In this document: positions 15,892-24,397 of the stretch, piece after piece
How the letters are laid out: every line of letters begins with the position of its first letter
Position numbering within the stretch: position 1 is the first letter of the stretch
Origin: Sulfopaludibacter sp963815475
GTDB taxonomy: Bacteria > Acidobacteriota > Terriglobia > Bryobacterales > Bryobacteraceae
Reading direction: 5' to 3'
Assembly (NCBI GenBank): GCA_963815475.1
Contig: CAWFHD010000003.1
Span: 3,658,001 to 3,722,000 of the forward strand
Length of the DNA: 64,000 nucleotides
Program-made: the position numbers and the translations under genes
Notes under the pieces: generated by a model
What the model was told of the DNA's origin: nothing
Seen by the model: only the letters and a program-made list of their open reading frames with translations
Databases searched by the model: none

Positions 15892-16774
15892 GAGACCTCC
15901 GGTTCCGCGTAACGGTCGCCCAGCGACTCGGTCATCTGCGACTTCAATAGCTCGAAATAATCGGGCCGGTCGCGGTCCACAAATTTGCCCACTACAATCT
16001 CGCCGCTTTTGGTAAGTTCGCACTCACTGGTCCGTGCGCCGTGCTTCACCTTGCTCAGTTCCTTATACGACTTCATGGCGTCCAGTCCATCGCCCATCTT
16101 ATTGCGCCGCTGATACAGCGTGGGGCATGGGGATAACACTTCAATGAAGCAGAAGCCCTTCTTGTGCAGCACCTCTTCCATCGACCTGCTGAGTTGCTTC
16201 ACGTGATACGTGGTCCAGCGCGCCACATACGACGCGCCTGCCGCCTCGGCCAGTGCTACCAGGTTGAACGACGGCTCGAAAACGCCATAGGGATTGGTCG
16301 CGCTGATCACTTTGCCAGGCGTAGTCGGCGCGGTCTGGCCGCCCGTCATGGCGTATGTCAGGTTGTTGACGCAGATCACCTTGATATCCATGTTGCGCCG
16401 CGCGGCGTGGATGAAGTGATTGCCGCCGATGGCGAACAGGTCGCCATCGCCCGAGTACACCACCACTGCAGTTCCGGGTTCGAGAGCTTCAGCCCGGTGG
16501 CGAACGGAATGGCGCGGCCGTGCGTGGTGTGGAACGAATCGAGCGCGGCATACCCGGCCACGCGGCCGGTGCATCCAATCCCCGACACAATCGCCACCTT
16601 ATCCAGATTCAGCTTCGAGTCCTCCAGCGCGCGTGTGAAGCAATTGACCGTGGTGCCGATCCCGCAGGCCGGACACCAGATGTGCGGCATGCGGTCCATG
16701 CGCAGAAAGGGCTCCACCGGATTGCGCGCATCCGCCGGAATCTCAAACGGAATCTCTAGAGTTGTTTCGTTCAT
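15876..16774 (-). CDS. korB: 2-oxoacid:ferredoxin oxidoreductase, beta subunit (one indel)
   Basis: The N-terminal part (MNETTLEIPFEI, then HIWCPACGIGT with a CxxC) and the C-terminal part (VVVYSGDGDLFAIGG, the thiamine diphosphate-binding GDGD motif, and NLTYAMTGGQTAPTT) are in different frames, joined by a one-base change near 16470. The merged protein is about 298 residues, normal for this subunit. It binds thiamine diphosphate and with the alpha subunit forms the catalytic core. Its ATG overlaps the alpha-gene TGA as ATGA. Confidence 0.88.
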
Positions 16775-17928
16775 TGAGCCGCCTCCACAATCGCCTTCAG
16801 AATCACTTCCGGATCGTGAACCGTGCCGCCAGCGTGGCTCACCGGAATCACCGCGGCCTTGCCCGCTGCCGCGCGCTCCACTTCCGTCACCATCTGGCCC
16901 AGGTTCAGTTCAGGCACTACGAATGCCTTCACCCGGCTGGCCAGTTTGGCGATGTGATCTGAGGGGAAGGGCCACGCCGAGATGATGCGGAACTTGCCGG
17001 CACGGATTCCCTTCTGGCGCGCCAGTTGAATTGCCCTCTGCGCCACCCGCGACGTGATGCCGTACGACACCACCACCACTTCGGCATCATCCAGGTCCGC
17101 CGTCTCGCAGAGCGCACGTCCATTGTTGAACGGCTTCAGCTTGTCATGCAGCCGACGGATCATACGATCCTGGGTCTCCACGTTCATACTGGGGTAGCCG
17201 CGCTCATCGTGGGTCAGGCCCGTGACGTGGAAGCGATATCCGTCGCCGGCCTTGACCATTTCGGGCACCAGCGTCTCGTCGGGCTGGAACAGGCGGAACT
17301 CCTCGGGCGTCTTCGTGGTGAAGCGCCTCGGCGTTACCTCAATCTGGTCGGCCTCGGGAATCACCACTTTCTCGGTCATGTGCCCCACGCATTCGTCCAG
17401 CATCACCATCACCGGCACGCGGAACTCCTCGGAAAGGTTGAAAGCCTGTATGGTCAGGTCGAAGCATTCCTGCGGCGAATTGGGACACAGCGCGATGATG
17501 CTGTAGTCGCCATGCGAGCCCCACTTGGACTGCATCATGTCCGCCTGCGCCGGCAGGGTGGGCAAACCGGTGGATGGCCCGCCGCGCTGCACGTCGACGA
17601 AGACGCAGGGTGTCTCCGTCATGGCAGCGTAGCCGATGTGCTCCATCATTAAGGAGAAGCCCGGCCCGGAAGTCACCGTAAATGCCTTGGCGCCGCCCCA
17701 AACCGCTCCTTGCAGCGCGATGGAGGCTGCCAGTTCGTCCTCCATTTGAATAAAGATGCCGCCCACGGTGGGGATTCTGGAGGCGAAGCGTTCCACCACT
17801 TCCGTGGATGGCGTAATTGGGTACCCTGAGGAAAATCGCGCACCCGCTGCGAGGGTTCCCTCACAGCATGCGTGATCGCCGTCGAGAAAATGAACACCCG
17901 TGAGGACACCTTTGGGGTCAGCGTGCAT
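16771..17928 (-). CDS. korA: 2-oxoacid:ferredoxin oxidoreductase, alpha subunit
   Basis: The 385-residue product has the alpha-subunit pattern: LAAGARFSSGYPITPSTEV, EDELAASIALQGAVWGGAKA and TSGPGFSLMMEHIGYA, followed by the transketolase C-terminal-like domain (EVVVVSYGITSRVAQRA). I chose the ATG at 17928 because GGAG lies seven bases upstream and because the longer frame would read across the delta gene. It overlaps the delta gene by 11 bases and the beta gene by four, so the four genes are tightly coupled. Confidence 0.9.
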   Translation of the reverse strand: MHADPKGVLTGVHFLDGDHACCEGTLAAGARFSSGYPITPSTEVVERFASRIPTVGGIFIQMEDELAASIALQGAVWGGAKAFTVTSGPGFSLMMEHIGYAAMTETPCVFVDVQRGGPSTGLPTLPAQADMMQSKWGSHGDYSIIALCPNSPQECFDLTIQAFNLSEEFRVPVMVMLDECVGHMTEKVVIPEADQIEVTPRRFTTKTPEEFRLFQPDETLVPEMVKAGDGYRFHVTGLTHDERGYPSMNVETQDRMIRRLHDKLKPFNNGRALCETADLDDAEVVVVSYGITSRVAQRAIQLARQKGIRAGKFRIISAWPFPSDHIAKLASRVKAFVVPELNLGQMVTEVERAAAGKAAVIPVSHAGGTVHDPEVILKAIVEAAQ

Positions 17929-18139
17929 GTTTTGCTCCGAAAATCGCGAAATCCGGACAGTACATTCCACACAGATCGCAGCCGCTGCATTTGTCTGGAT
18001 GGACGATGTGTGGGGGATGGTAACCCTTGGAATTGTATGCAGATGAAAGCGCCAGGACGTGAGTGGGGCAAAATTCAACGCAGAATCCGCACCCCTTACA
18101 ACGTTCTACGGTGATGGCGACAAAGCCCTTGCTGGCCAT
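17918..18139 (-). CDS. korD: 2-oxoacid:ferredoxin oxidoreductase, delta (ferredoxin-like) subunit
   Basis: This 73-residue protein has two [4Fe-4S] motifs, CKGCGFCVEFCP (14-25) and CSGCDLCGMYCP (about 51-62), as in the small ferredoxin-like subunit that carries electrons from the core. The ATG at 18139 has AGGAGGG five bases upstream. It is the first gene of the operon; its position fits the delta-alpha-beta-gamma order seen in separate-subunit enzymes. Confidence 0.9.
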   Translation of the reverse strand: MASKGFVAITVERCKGCGFCVEFCPTHVLALSSAYNSKGYHPPHIVHPDKCSGCDLCGMYCPDFAIFGAKHAR

Positions 18140-18168
18140 GCGAACCCTCCTGATTGAGACGGTTGGGT

Positions 18169-18182
18169 ACCTGCACGCAGGT
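18169..18182. promoter_or_regulatory. Palindrome in the oxidoreductase operon leader
   Basis: ACCTGC and GCAGGT are perfect inverted repeats two bases apart, about 30 bases upstream of the delta-subunit start. It could be a regulator site or a leader hairpin; no factor can be named. Confidence 0.2.
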
Positions 18183-18230
18183 GGCCAATAAGGCTATTAA
18201 GAGCTTAAAGGTGTATTTCGATCCTACACC

Positions 18231-19322
18231 CTACGGGTTGGGTATGAAGTATACGAATTCCGGCGTATCCGCGCAGATCGCCGCGAACACCGTCGGAGAA
18301 GCGAAGACCGGCGGCGAAGCGGGCGCAGTGCCCACGCTGTAGCTGTAAATCGCTCCGCTCCCAGTGGTCCCCTTCCCCTGCTGAAACGCCACGTACGCAG
18401 TGCCGGTGGATGGATCGAACGTCACGCCCCCCACGTCGTAAGGGTTGATCGCCGCCGGAGCGGTCAACACGCTTTGGAAGTTGAGCCCCGCGGCCGTCGG
18501 CGGATTGCTCAAGGCACTCCAATAGAGTTGGTTTCCCGCGCTGACATACAAACCGTTCCCGTAGACAGCCAGATGGGTGGGGCTCTTCGGCAGTGCCTGG
18601 CTGGAATTCAGATAGGTTCCGTCAGTCAACGAGTAGAGCCGGATCACCGCGCTCGGTTCATCGCAAACCATCAGCACGCCGCCGGAGATCGCCAGGTCGC
18701 GCACCGAGTTGTCCACTTTAGTGATGTTCGTCGCCGGCTTGACGGCTAAACCCCCGAATTGGCTGGGGACGTCCGTAGCCGCAGTCTTCACGTCCGGCAG
18801 CGCCCCCACCTGAGATGCCACGAACGTGCCGTCCAGATAGACGCAGCCGCTTGCGGGGCAGAAGCTCGTCTGAGTATTCAGGTAGTGCGACTGGCAGCCC
18901 GCCGGGACAGGCGCGGTCTTGCCGCCGTCCGTCACTTGCATCCGCGCCACAACGTTCGTGTCCTGGTTCGATATGTAACAGAAGCCGTTCCCATCGAACT
19001 GAATCGCATAGGGATGTCCGATGCTGTTCTCGAAGTGATCCTTCTTCTTGGTCAGCTTGGGACCAACGAATTCGTCCACGAAGTCAAACGTCCAAGTTGA
19101 CGAAGCCGAAGCCGATGGCTGGAAGCACATGACGTTGCTGGCGTCCTTCCCGCCGTTGACCACGTAGAGGAATGGATTGACAGCAACCATGCCGCGCAGT
19201 TCTGCCTTCGTCAGTGTGGCCTTCTGCAGTGCGGCCGTCGATTTCAGGTCGCCATTCGTCGTGTCATACGCATAGACGTTGGTGATCCCGGTGGAACCGC
19301 CGTGAAACGTGACAAGAAGCAT
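18231..19322 (-). CDS. Beta-propeller-like protein, function unknown
   Basis: The protein (363 residues from the ATG at 19322) is rich in repeated strands such as YVVNGGKDASN, YAIQFDGNGFCYIS, DLAISGGVLMVCDEPS and HLAVYGNGLYVSAGN, typical of a YVTN/NHL-like propeller. I chose this ATG because a GGAGA site precedes it at about nine bases; a GTG at 19364 would add 14 residues. No signal peptide is obvious from this start. The C-terminal third is Gly/Ala/Pro-rich. No enzyme motif is seen and the neighbours do not point to a role. Confidence 0.65.
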   Translation of the reverse strand: MLLVTFHGGSTGITNVYAYDTTNGDLKSTAALQKATLTKAELRGMVAVNPFLYVVNGGKDASNVMCFQPSASASSTWTFDFVDEFVGPKLTKKKDHFENSIGHPYAIQFDGNGFCYISNQDTNVVARMQVTDGGKTAPVPAGCQSHYLNTQTSFCPASGCVYLDGTFVASQVGALPDVKTAATDVPSQFGGLAVKPATNITKVDNSVRDLAISGGVLMVCDEPSAVIRLYSLTDGTYLNSSQALPKSPTHLAVYGNGLYVSAGNQLYWSALSNPPTAAGLNFQSVLTAPAAINPYDVGGVTFDPSTGTAYVAFQQGKGTTGSGAIYSYSVGTAPASPPVFASPTVFAAICADTPEFVYFIPNP

Positions 19323-19329
19323 TTGCAAA

Positions 19330-19359
19330 ATTCTCCGGAGAACCGAGTCATCGGAGAAT
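19330..19359. promoter_or_regulatory. Inverted repeats overlapping the propeller-gene leader
   Basis: TTCTCCGGAGAA (19331-19342) is a perfect palindrome and its half ATTCTCCG recurs inverted as CGGAGAAT at 19352-19359. The first copy includes the ribosome-binding site, so binding of a protein or folding of the RNA could affect translation. This is inference. Confidence 0.25.
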
Positions 19360-19419
19360 ATCACAAAACCCCCAACCCTCCCTATGGCGTCTGATGGCAG
19401 GCAAAGAGTCGCCGCATTC

Positions 19420-20106
19420 CTACAAACTCAATATCTCCCGCAAGCGAGCCGATTGCCGCCGCGACATCTCCACGGTTCTGCCGCCCTTCAGCGTCACGGC
19501 AAACCCACCAGCCACCGAAAGATCCAACTTATCGATCCACTTCAAATTGAGGATCTCCTTACGCCCGGCGCGGAAGAACACTGCTGGATCCAGTTGTTCC
19601 TCGAGCGCATTCAACGACCGCCGGATCAGCGGCCGCTCGCCCCCAAAGTACAACCGCGTGTAGTTGCCCTCCGATTCCATCAGGAAGATCTCGGTGAGTT
19701 TCACGATCCAGCAGCGGTCGCCATCGCGCACGAACACCTGCTCCAGGCGTGAACGCTCCGAACGCGGCCGCACACGTCCCAGCGCTGCCGCCAGACGCTC
19801 AGGCACAATCGGCTTCAGCAGGTAATCGAGCGCATTCACTTCAAAGGCCTGGATGGCGTACTGATCGTATGCCGTGGTGAAAATCACGGGGGGTAGGTCT
19901 TCCAGGCGCTCCAGCAAATCGAAGCCGGTCATTCCCGGCATCTGTATGTCCAGGAACATCAGGTCGGGGATAAGCTGCGGAACCAGCGTCAGCGCCTCCT
20001 CTCCGGTGCGGGCCTCGCCCACAATCTCCACCTCGGGATGCTCCGCCAGCAATCGGCGCAATTCCAAACGCGCCAGCCGCTCATCATCGACAATCAGGGT
20101 TTTCAT
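19420..20106 (-). CDS. LytTR-family response regulator
   Basis: The N-terminal receiver has LIVDDERLARLEL, the phospho-acceptor in LMFLDIQMPGMTG (Asp53), and LKP lysine in YLLKPI. The C-terminal LytTR DNA-binding domain (from about 120) has the pattern EIFLMESEGNYTRLYF and FFRAGRKEILNLKWI. Length 228 is normal. Its ATG overlaps the stop of the LytS-like kinase gene as ATGA, so the two are a cognate pair. Confidence 0.93.
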   Translation of the reverse strand: MKTLIVDDERLARLELRRLLAEHPEVEIVGEARTGEEALTLVPQLIPDLMFLDIQMPGMTGFDLLERLEDLPPVIFTTAYDQYAIQAFEVNALDYLLKPIVPERLAAALGRVRPRSERSRLEQVFVRDGDRCWIVKLTEIFLMESEGNYTRLYFGGERPLIRRSLNALEEQLDPAVFFRAGRKEILNLKWIDKLDLSVAGGFAVTLKGGRTVEMSRRQSARLREILSL

Positions 20107-21131
20107 ACGGTTCGCGGAATGAGCACGGTCGCGGCAACGCGGCCGTCGTCGCGATTCTGCAAATTAAGACTGGCGCGGCTCCCGTACAGGATGCGCAGGC
20201 GCTCGCGCGTATTGGCGAGCCCCACCTGCGTAGAGCCGGGCTTCGGCTCGCAGATCCGCCCGGTGTTGATCACCTCCACCACCAGTTGATCGCCTTCCAC
20301 GCGCGCGCGAATCTGCAGGTCGCCGCCTTCGGGCAGCGTGGCGATCCCGTGCTTGAGCGCGTTCTCCACCAGGGTCTGCAGCAGCATCGGCGGAATCAGC
20401 GCCCTGCCCGCCTCGGGTTCCACCCCCAGTTCGATGCGCAGCCGATCCTCCATACGGACCGACTCGAGCGCCAGGTAGTCGTTGACCACCTCAACTTCCA
20501 TCGCCAGCGGAACGGTGTGGTTGAGGTCGCGATGCAGGTTGTAGCGCAGAATGCTGGCAAAGCGCGTGATCATATCCTGTGCCAGGCGCGGATTCTCCGC
20601 CACCAGGGCGCGAATCGAATTGAGACAGTTGAACAGGAAATGCGGATTGATCTGCGCTTCCAGGGCTCGCAGTTCGGCCTCGCGCAACGCCAGTTGCAGC
20701 CGCACTTCCTTCTCGCGATAGCGCCGCCCTGCGGTCAGCGCGCCGTAGGCGACAATCCACAAACCGTCGGCAAAGCTCACGCTCACAAACGTCGGAATCG
20801 CGTAGCCGGGGTTGTTGAAGACCATGCCGTTGCGCCCTTTGAACATCAGGTCGATGGCGAATACCAGAAAGGTCTGCACTGCCGCCATGGCCAGTGCCGA
20901 AATGGCCAACCGGGCGAACGACCGCAATGACAAAGCGCTCAACCACTGCCGCCGCCGCATCTCCCGGCGCAGCAGATCGGTGAGCGCAATGCTGTACAGG
21001 AAAAACAGCGCGTATCCGGCCACCACGCCGAACTGCCAGCCCACCTGTTGGGTCACCATCGCGATCCCGACGATGGCGTAGGCTCCCCAACCGATAACCT
21101 GGCAGCTCCAGTAAGCGATCTTCGTTTTCAT
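20103..21131 (-). CDS. LytS-like sensor histidine kinase
   Basis: The 342-residue protein has four predicted membrane segments in the first about 150 residues, then the His_kinase domain of the LytS/YehU type with INPHFLFNCLNSIRAL (the histidine is the phosphorylation site) and a C-terminal ATPase with TLVENALKHG and QVGLANTRERL. I chose the ATG at 21131 (MKTKIAYWS) because it overlaps the stop of the upstream hydrolase gene as ATGA. No extracellular sensor domain is visible, so the signal is likely sensed in the membrane. Confidence 0.92.
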   Translation of the reverse strand: MKTKIAYWSCQVIGWGAYAIVGIAMVTQQVGWQFGVVAGYALFFLYSIALTDLLRREMRRRQWLSALSLRSFARLAISALAMAAVQTFLVFAIDLMFKGRNGMVFNNPGYAIPTFVSVSFADGLWIVAYGALTAGRRYREKEVRLQLALREAELRALEAQINPHFLFNCLNSIRALVAENPRLAQDMITRFASILRYNLHRDLNHTVPLAMEVEVVNDYLALESVRMEDRLRIELGVEPEAGRALIPPMLLQTLVENALKHGIATLPEGGDLQIRARVEGDQLVVEVINTGRICEPKPGSTQVGLANTRERLRILYGSRASLNLQNRDDGRVAATVLIPRTV

Positions 21132-22000
21132 CGGGCGGAAACCGTCTTGGCCGGCGTGAAGAAATGGTCCATCTGGGTGAACATCCAATTGGGATCATCC
21201 CACATGATGAAATGGCGTGCTGTATCGGTAATCGCGATCTGAACCCTGGCCAGCTTGGCATACTGCGCCCGCATATTCCCTTCGATGCCCTCATGCGTCG
21301 CGCCGTACTCCTTGTAGCCGATCCAGGTTCCCATCACTAGCGCCCGGCTCTTGATCTTCGACAGATCGGCACGCAGGTCGGCGGCGAACAGCTCGCTCAT
21401 CGCATCGGCCCCGGCGGTGCGATCGGTCGTCAGGCCCCACTCTATGGTGCGGTCCAGATCGGAATCCTTCGTTACCATGGCTCGTGTGTACAGGCCCGAT
21501 TTTACACCGCGCTCGTACGTATCCTGGGATTGCGCCATCATGCCCGCTCGCATCTGCGCCGCCACCCCTTTGGCCTTCTCTGACGTCATCGCGGGATCCA
21601 TCACCCCGGCCATCATCGGATAGGCATCCACGATCACCAGGTCGCCCGGCAGATCGGGATAGCGGGCCGCCAGATCGAGAGCCAGAAAGCCGCCCAGGCT
21701 GTGTCCCACAATCACCGGATGGTCGAGTTTCTTCGTGCGGATGTAGTCGGCGATGCCTTCGCGGACCGTCGCCAGGAACGGCGCAGGCACGCGCGGTAGC
21801 CCGGCGAACCCGGCGAGCGAGAACACGTGCATTTCGTACTGATCCTTGTAATGGGCCACCGCTCCGTCCCACACTTCGCCGGGGCAGGAGTATCCCGGAA
21901 TCAGGATCATGGGACGGCCATGGCCGGTAACTTTCACGTGAAAAGGAGCCTGGGCCATCAGGCCGCAGGTGAGAGTGAGTGCAAGAGTGAGTGTTTTCAT
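21128..22000 (-). CDS. Secreted alpha/beta hydrolase
   Basis: From the ATG at 22000 the protein has a signal peptide (MKTLTLALTLTCGLMAQA), then an alpha/beta-hydrolase fold with the nucleophile elbow VGHSLGG and a C-terminal histidine near ARHFIMWDDP. HGRPMILIPGYSCPGEVW forms the usual oxyanion-region strand. Length about 290 is normal. The substrate is unknown. It is the first gene of a three-gene operon with a LytS-like kinase and LytTR regulator, each junction being ATGA, so the regulators may respond to its product. An in-frame GTG at 22021 is possible but would spoil the signal peptide. Confidence 0.85.
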   Translation of the reverse strand: MKTLTLALTLTCGLMAQAPFHVKVTGHGRPMILIPGYSCPGEVWDGAVAHYKDQYEMHVFSLAGFAGLPRVPAPFLATVREGIADYIRTKKLDHPVIVGHSLGGFLALDLAARYPDLPGDLVIVDAYPMMAGVMDPAMTSEKAKGVAAQMRAGMMAQSQDTYERGVKSGLYTRAMVTKDSDLDRTIEWGLTTDRTAGADAMSELFAADLRADLSKIKSRALVMGTWIGYKEYGATHEGIEGNMRAQYAKLARVQIAITDTARHFIMWDDPNWMFTQMDHFFTPAKTVSAR

Positions 22001-22105
22001 GTCCCGATTCTGCCCTGACACCCGCGCCGGGCCGGGGCAAAAGGGATGAGTGGTGATTAGCCGCCACCAGCGGACGGCCGGGCGGCCTGCGTTACCCTAA
22101 ACCTT

Positions 22106-23059
22106 ATGCCCCTCGCCATTACAGCCGACGACGTCCGTTCTGCCGCCGAACGCATCCGTCCCCTGGCCCGCCGCACGCCTGTCATGACTTCGCAAGGGTT
22201 CGATGCCGAAGCCGGAGTCAAAGTCTTCTTCAAATGCGAGAACCTGCAGCGCGGCGGGGCGTTCAAAATCCGCGGCGCGTCCAACCTGATTCTGTCGCTA
22301 CCCCAGGAAACGCTTCAGCGCGGCATCGTGAGCTACTCGTCCGGCAACCACGCCCAGGGCGTCGCCATCGCGTCCGAACACGTTGGCACACCGGCCACCA
22401 TCGTCATGCCCGAGGATTCGCCGCGTTCCAAGATGAACTCCACGCGCGGCCACGGAGCCAAGGTAGTCACCTACAATCGCCACACCGAGAACCGCGAAGC
22501 CATCGCCGGGAAGATCCTGGAAGAGACCGGCGGAACGCTTGTGCCGCCCTTCGACCATCCCATGATCATGGCGGGGCAAGGCACCGCCGCCATGGAACTG
22601 CTCGAAGAGGCCGGGCCGGTGGATGCCCTGATCACGCCGATCGGGGGTGGCGGTCTGATGTCGGGCTGCGCCACCATCGCCAAGTCGGTGCAGCCAGGCA
22701 TTCGCATCTTTGGCGCGGAGCCAGCAGGCGGCAACGATACGTTCCTGTCCATGCAGGCCGGCCATCGCGTCAAGGTGGACCACCCCGACACCATCGCCGA
22801 CGGCCTCCGCTCCCCACAACCCGGCGCCCTCACCTTTCCGGTGATTCAACATTACGTGGAACAAGTCATCCTGGTCAGCGACGATGAGATTCGAGCCGCC
22901 GTTAAGTACGTGCTCCTGCGCTTGAAGATCCTGGTAGAGCCAAGCGGAGCAGTGCCGATAGCTGCGGTGATGTTTCGCAAACTACCGCCGGGAATTCAAT
23001 CGGTAGGCGTGGTGATCTCCGGAGGCAACGTGGATTTCGAAGACTTGGCGAAGTATTAA
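22106..23059 (+). CDS. Threonine dehydratase / serine racemase family enzyme
   Basis: This 317-residue PLP enzyme has the lysine motif GGAFKIRGA (residues about 50-58), the SSGNHAQGVA segment and the PLP phosphate-binding GGGGLMSG. It lacks the C-terminal ACT regulatory domain of biosynthetic IlvA, so it is closer to catabolic threonine dehydratase (TdcB-like) or serine racemase. The reaction is likely deamination of threonine or serine to a 2-oxoacid, or racemisation. Confidence 0.9.
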   Translation: MPLAITADDVRSAAERIRPLARRTPVMTSQGFDAEAGVKVFFKCENLQRGGAFKIRGASNLILSLPQETLQRGIVSYSSGNHAQGVAIASEHVGTPATIVMPEDSPRSKMNSTRGHGAKVVTYNRHTENREAIAGKILEETGGTLVPPFDHPMIMAGQGTAAMELLEEAGPVDALITPIGGGGLMSGCATIAKSVQPGIRIFGAEPAGGNDTFLSMQAGHRVKVDHPDTIADGLRSPQPGALTFPVIQHYVEQVILVSDDEIRAAVKYVLLRLKILVEPSGAVPIAAVMFRKLPPGIQSVGVVISGGNVDFEDLAKY

Positions 23060-23065
23060 AGCAGT

Positions 23066-23620
23066 TCAGTCTCTGACACACCGAACCGAAAATGCTCTTG
23101 GCTTCTCGCCACCGTTTTGACGAAAAAGAGCCTGCGAGCCTCGGGCAAAGTTGTAGTACAGTCCATTGGCCGGATCGCTCTCGGATGCCGTCCAATAGAA
23201 TCCGTGGGCTTCCAATCGCGCATACTGGCCATCCTCAGCACGACCACCGCCAAGCACGGCATTGAAGCCCGAGTTGCCGTCGGCCAGGAGCGCCTTGTAG
23301 GCGGCTTTACCCCCGTCAGCGGAATCTCCGCCGACTCCGCCATAATGTTTCGCCAGTTGCCGCCATTCTTCGTCCGTCGGCCGGCGCCATCCATCTCCCA
23401 AGGATTGACACGCTCGCCGCGCCGACTCCCAGGTGTACAAGCGGCCGTATCGCTGACAGTTGACTTCCGTACCTTCGTAGCAATATGACAGTGCGACGTC
23501 GACGTCCAGATTGCGCGTGGTCCACATTTTTCCGTCGGCCATCCGTTTCGAGGAATCGACGGCACTGGACGCCAAACATAGCACGATGGATACGACAAAC
23601 AGTCGAGTCGGCCTACTCAT
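23066..23620 (-). CDS. Secreted FISUMP-like domain protein
   Basis: The 184-residue protein starts with a signal peptide (MSRPTRLFVVSIVLCLASSA) and has the pattern of the 'Fibrobacter succinogenes major paralogous' domain: KMWTTRNLDVDVALSYCY, RYGRLYTWESARRACQSLG, GWRRPTDEEW and FYWTASES, ending FSVRCVRD. This domain is common in secreted proteins of Bacteroidetes and Acidobacteria; its function is unknown. Confidence 0.82.
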   Translation of the reverse strand: MSRPTRLFVVSIVLCLASSAVDSSKRMADGKMWTTRNLDVDVALSYCYEGTEVNCQRYGRLYTWESARRACQSLGDGWRRPTDEEWRQLAKHYGGVGGDSADGGKAAYKALLADGNSGFNAVLGGGRAEDGQYARLEAHGFYWTASESDPANGLYYNFARGSQALFRQNGGEKPRAFSVRCVRD

Positions 23621-23707
23621 GCATATCCCACTGACGAACCATTCTACATTCGACGCCCGATAACAAATTGCAACCTCCGCGGCTACCTGATTCGTACTTT
23701 AGTCAGT

Positions 23708-24382
23708 ATGCAGATTCGAATGTTGCTTCTGCTCCTGCCAATGCTGGTGAGCGCCCAGGAAGCGGCGGCCGTCTTTGGCACCACCATTGTCATCCCGTCG
23801 GGATTGCGCGGCGATATCTTTTACCTACCGCGAAACGCCCAGAGTCTCGCGGAACTCGCCCATTTGCGCCCGCAAGGCACCATCTATACGACATCGCTCA
23901 ATGTGCCCCCTCAGGACTTCCTCATCGGTTTTCCGGGCATAACCAAGCGATTCGAATGGTTCGCAATCGACTATTCGGGGAAGTTCTGGATTGAGACGCC
24001 CGGGCTCTACCGGTTTCGCCTCACGTCGGATGACGGGGCCATGTTGTACATCGACGGTCAGTTGATCGCCGACAACGACGGCGTGCACTCCACCATCGTG
24101 CGTCTCGGCAGCATTCGTTTAACAGGAGGGACGCACACGATTCGAGTTCCGTACTTCCAGGGACCGGGAGACACGGTCGCTCTGATGCTGGAGATCGCGG
24201 GGCCCGGTGAGCAACCGCGCATTTTCAGCACCGATGAGTTTAAGCCCCCAACCAACCCCGAAGAATGGCGTTACGCCGCGCCATCTGGATTGGGGCCGGC
24301 AGACCCCGACCTCGCTCGGATTTCTCCAGACCGCATTCCCGGCCCAGAGAACGGGAAACACAAAAAGAAGAAGAGCCGATAG
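23708..24382 (+). CDS. Secreted PA14-domain protein
   Basis: A signal peptide (MQIRMLLLLLPMLVSAQ) is followed by a PA14-like carbohydrate-binding fold: EWFAIDYSGKFWIETPGLYRFRLTSDDGAMLYIDGQ is characteristic (quoted here in parts: GLYRFRLTSDDG, LYIDGQLIADNDG). The C-terminus is a short proline-rich and lysine-rich tail. It probably acts in the envelope, binding sugars; no catalytic motif is seen. It is divergent from the FISUMP gene and convergent with metH, with 15 bases between the stops. Confidence 0.82.
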   Translation: MQIRMLLLLLPMLVSAQEAAAVFGTTIVIPSGLRGDIFYLPRNAQSLAELAHLRPQGTIYTTSLNVPPQDFLIGFPGITKRFEWFAIDYSGKFWIETPGLYRFRLTSDDGAMLYIDGQLIADNDGVHSTIVRLGSIRLTGGTHTIRVPYFQGPGDTVALMLEIAGPGEQPRIFSTDEFKPPTNPEEWRYAAPSGLGPADPDLARISPDRIPGPENGKHKKKKSR

Positions 24383-24397
24383 CAAACGCCCGGAACG

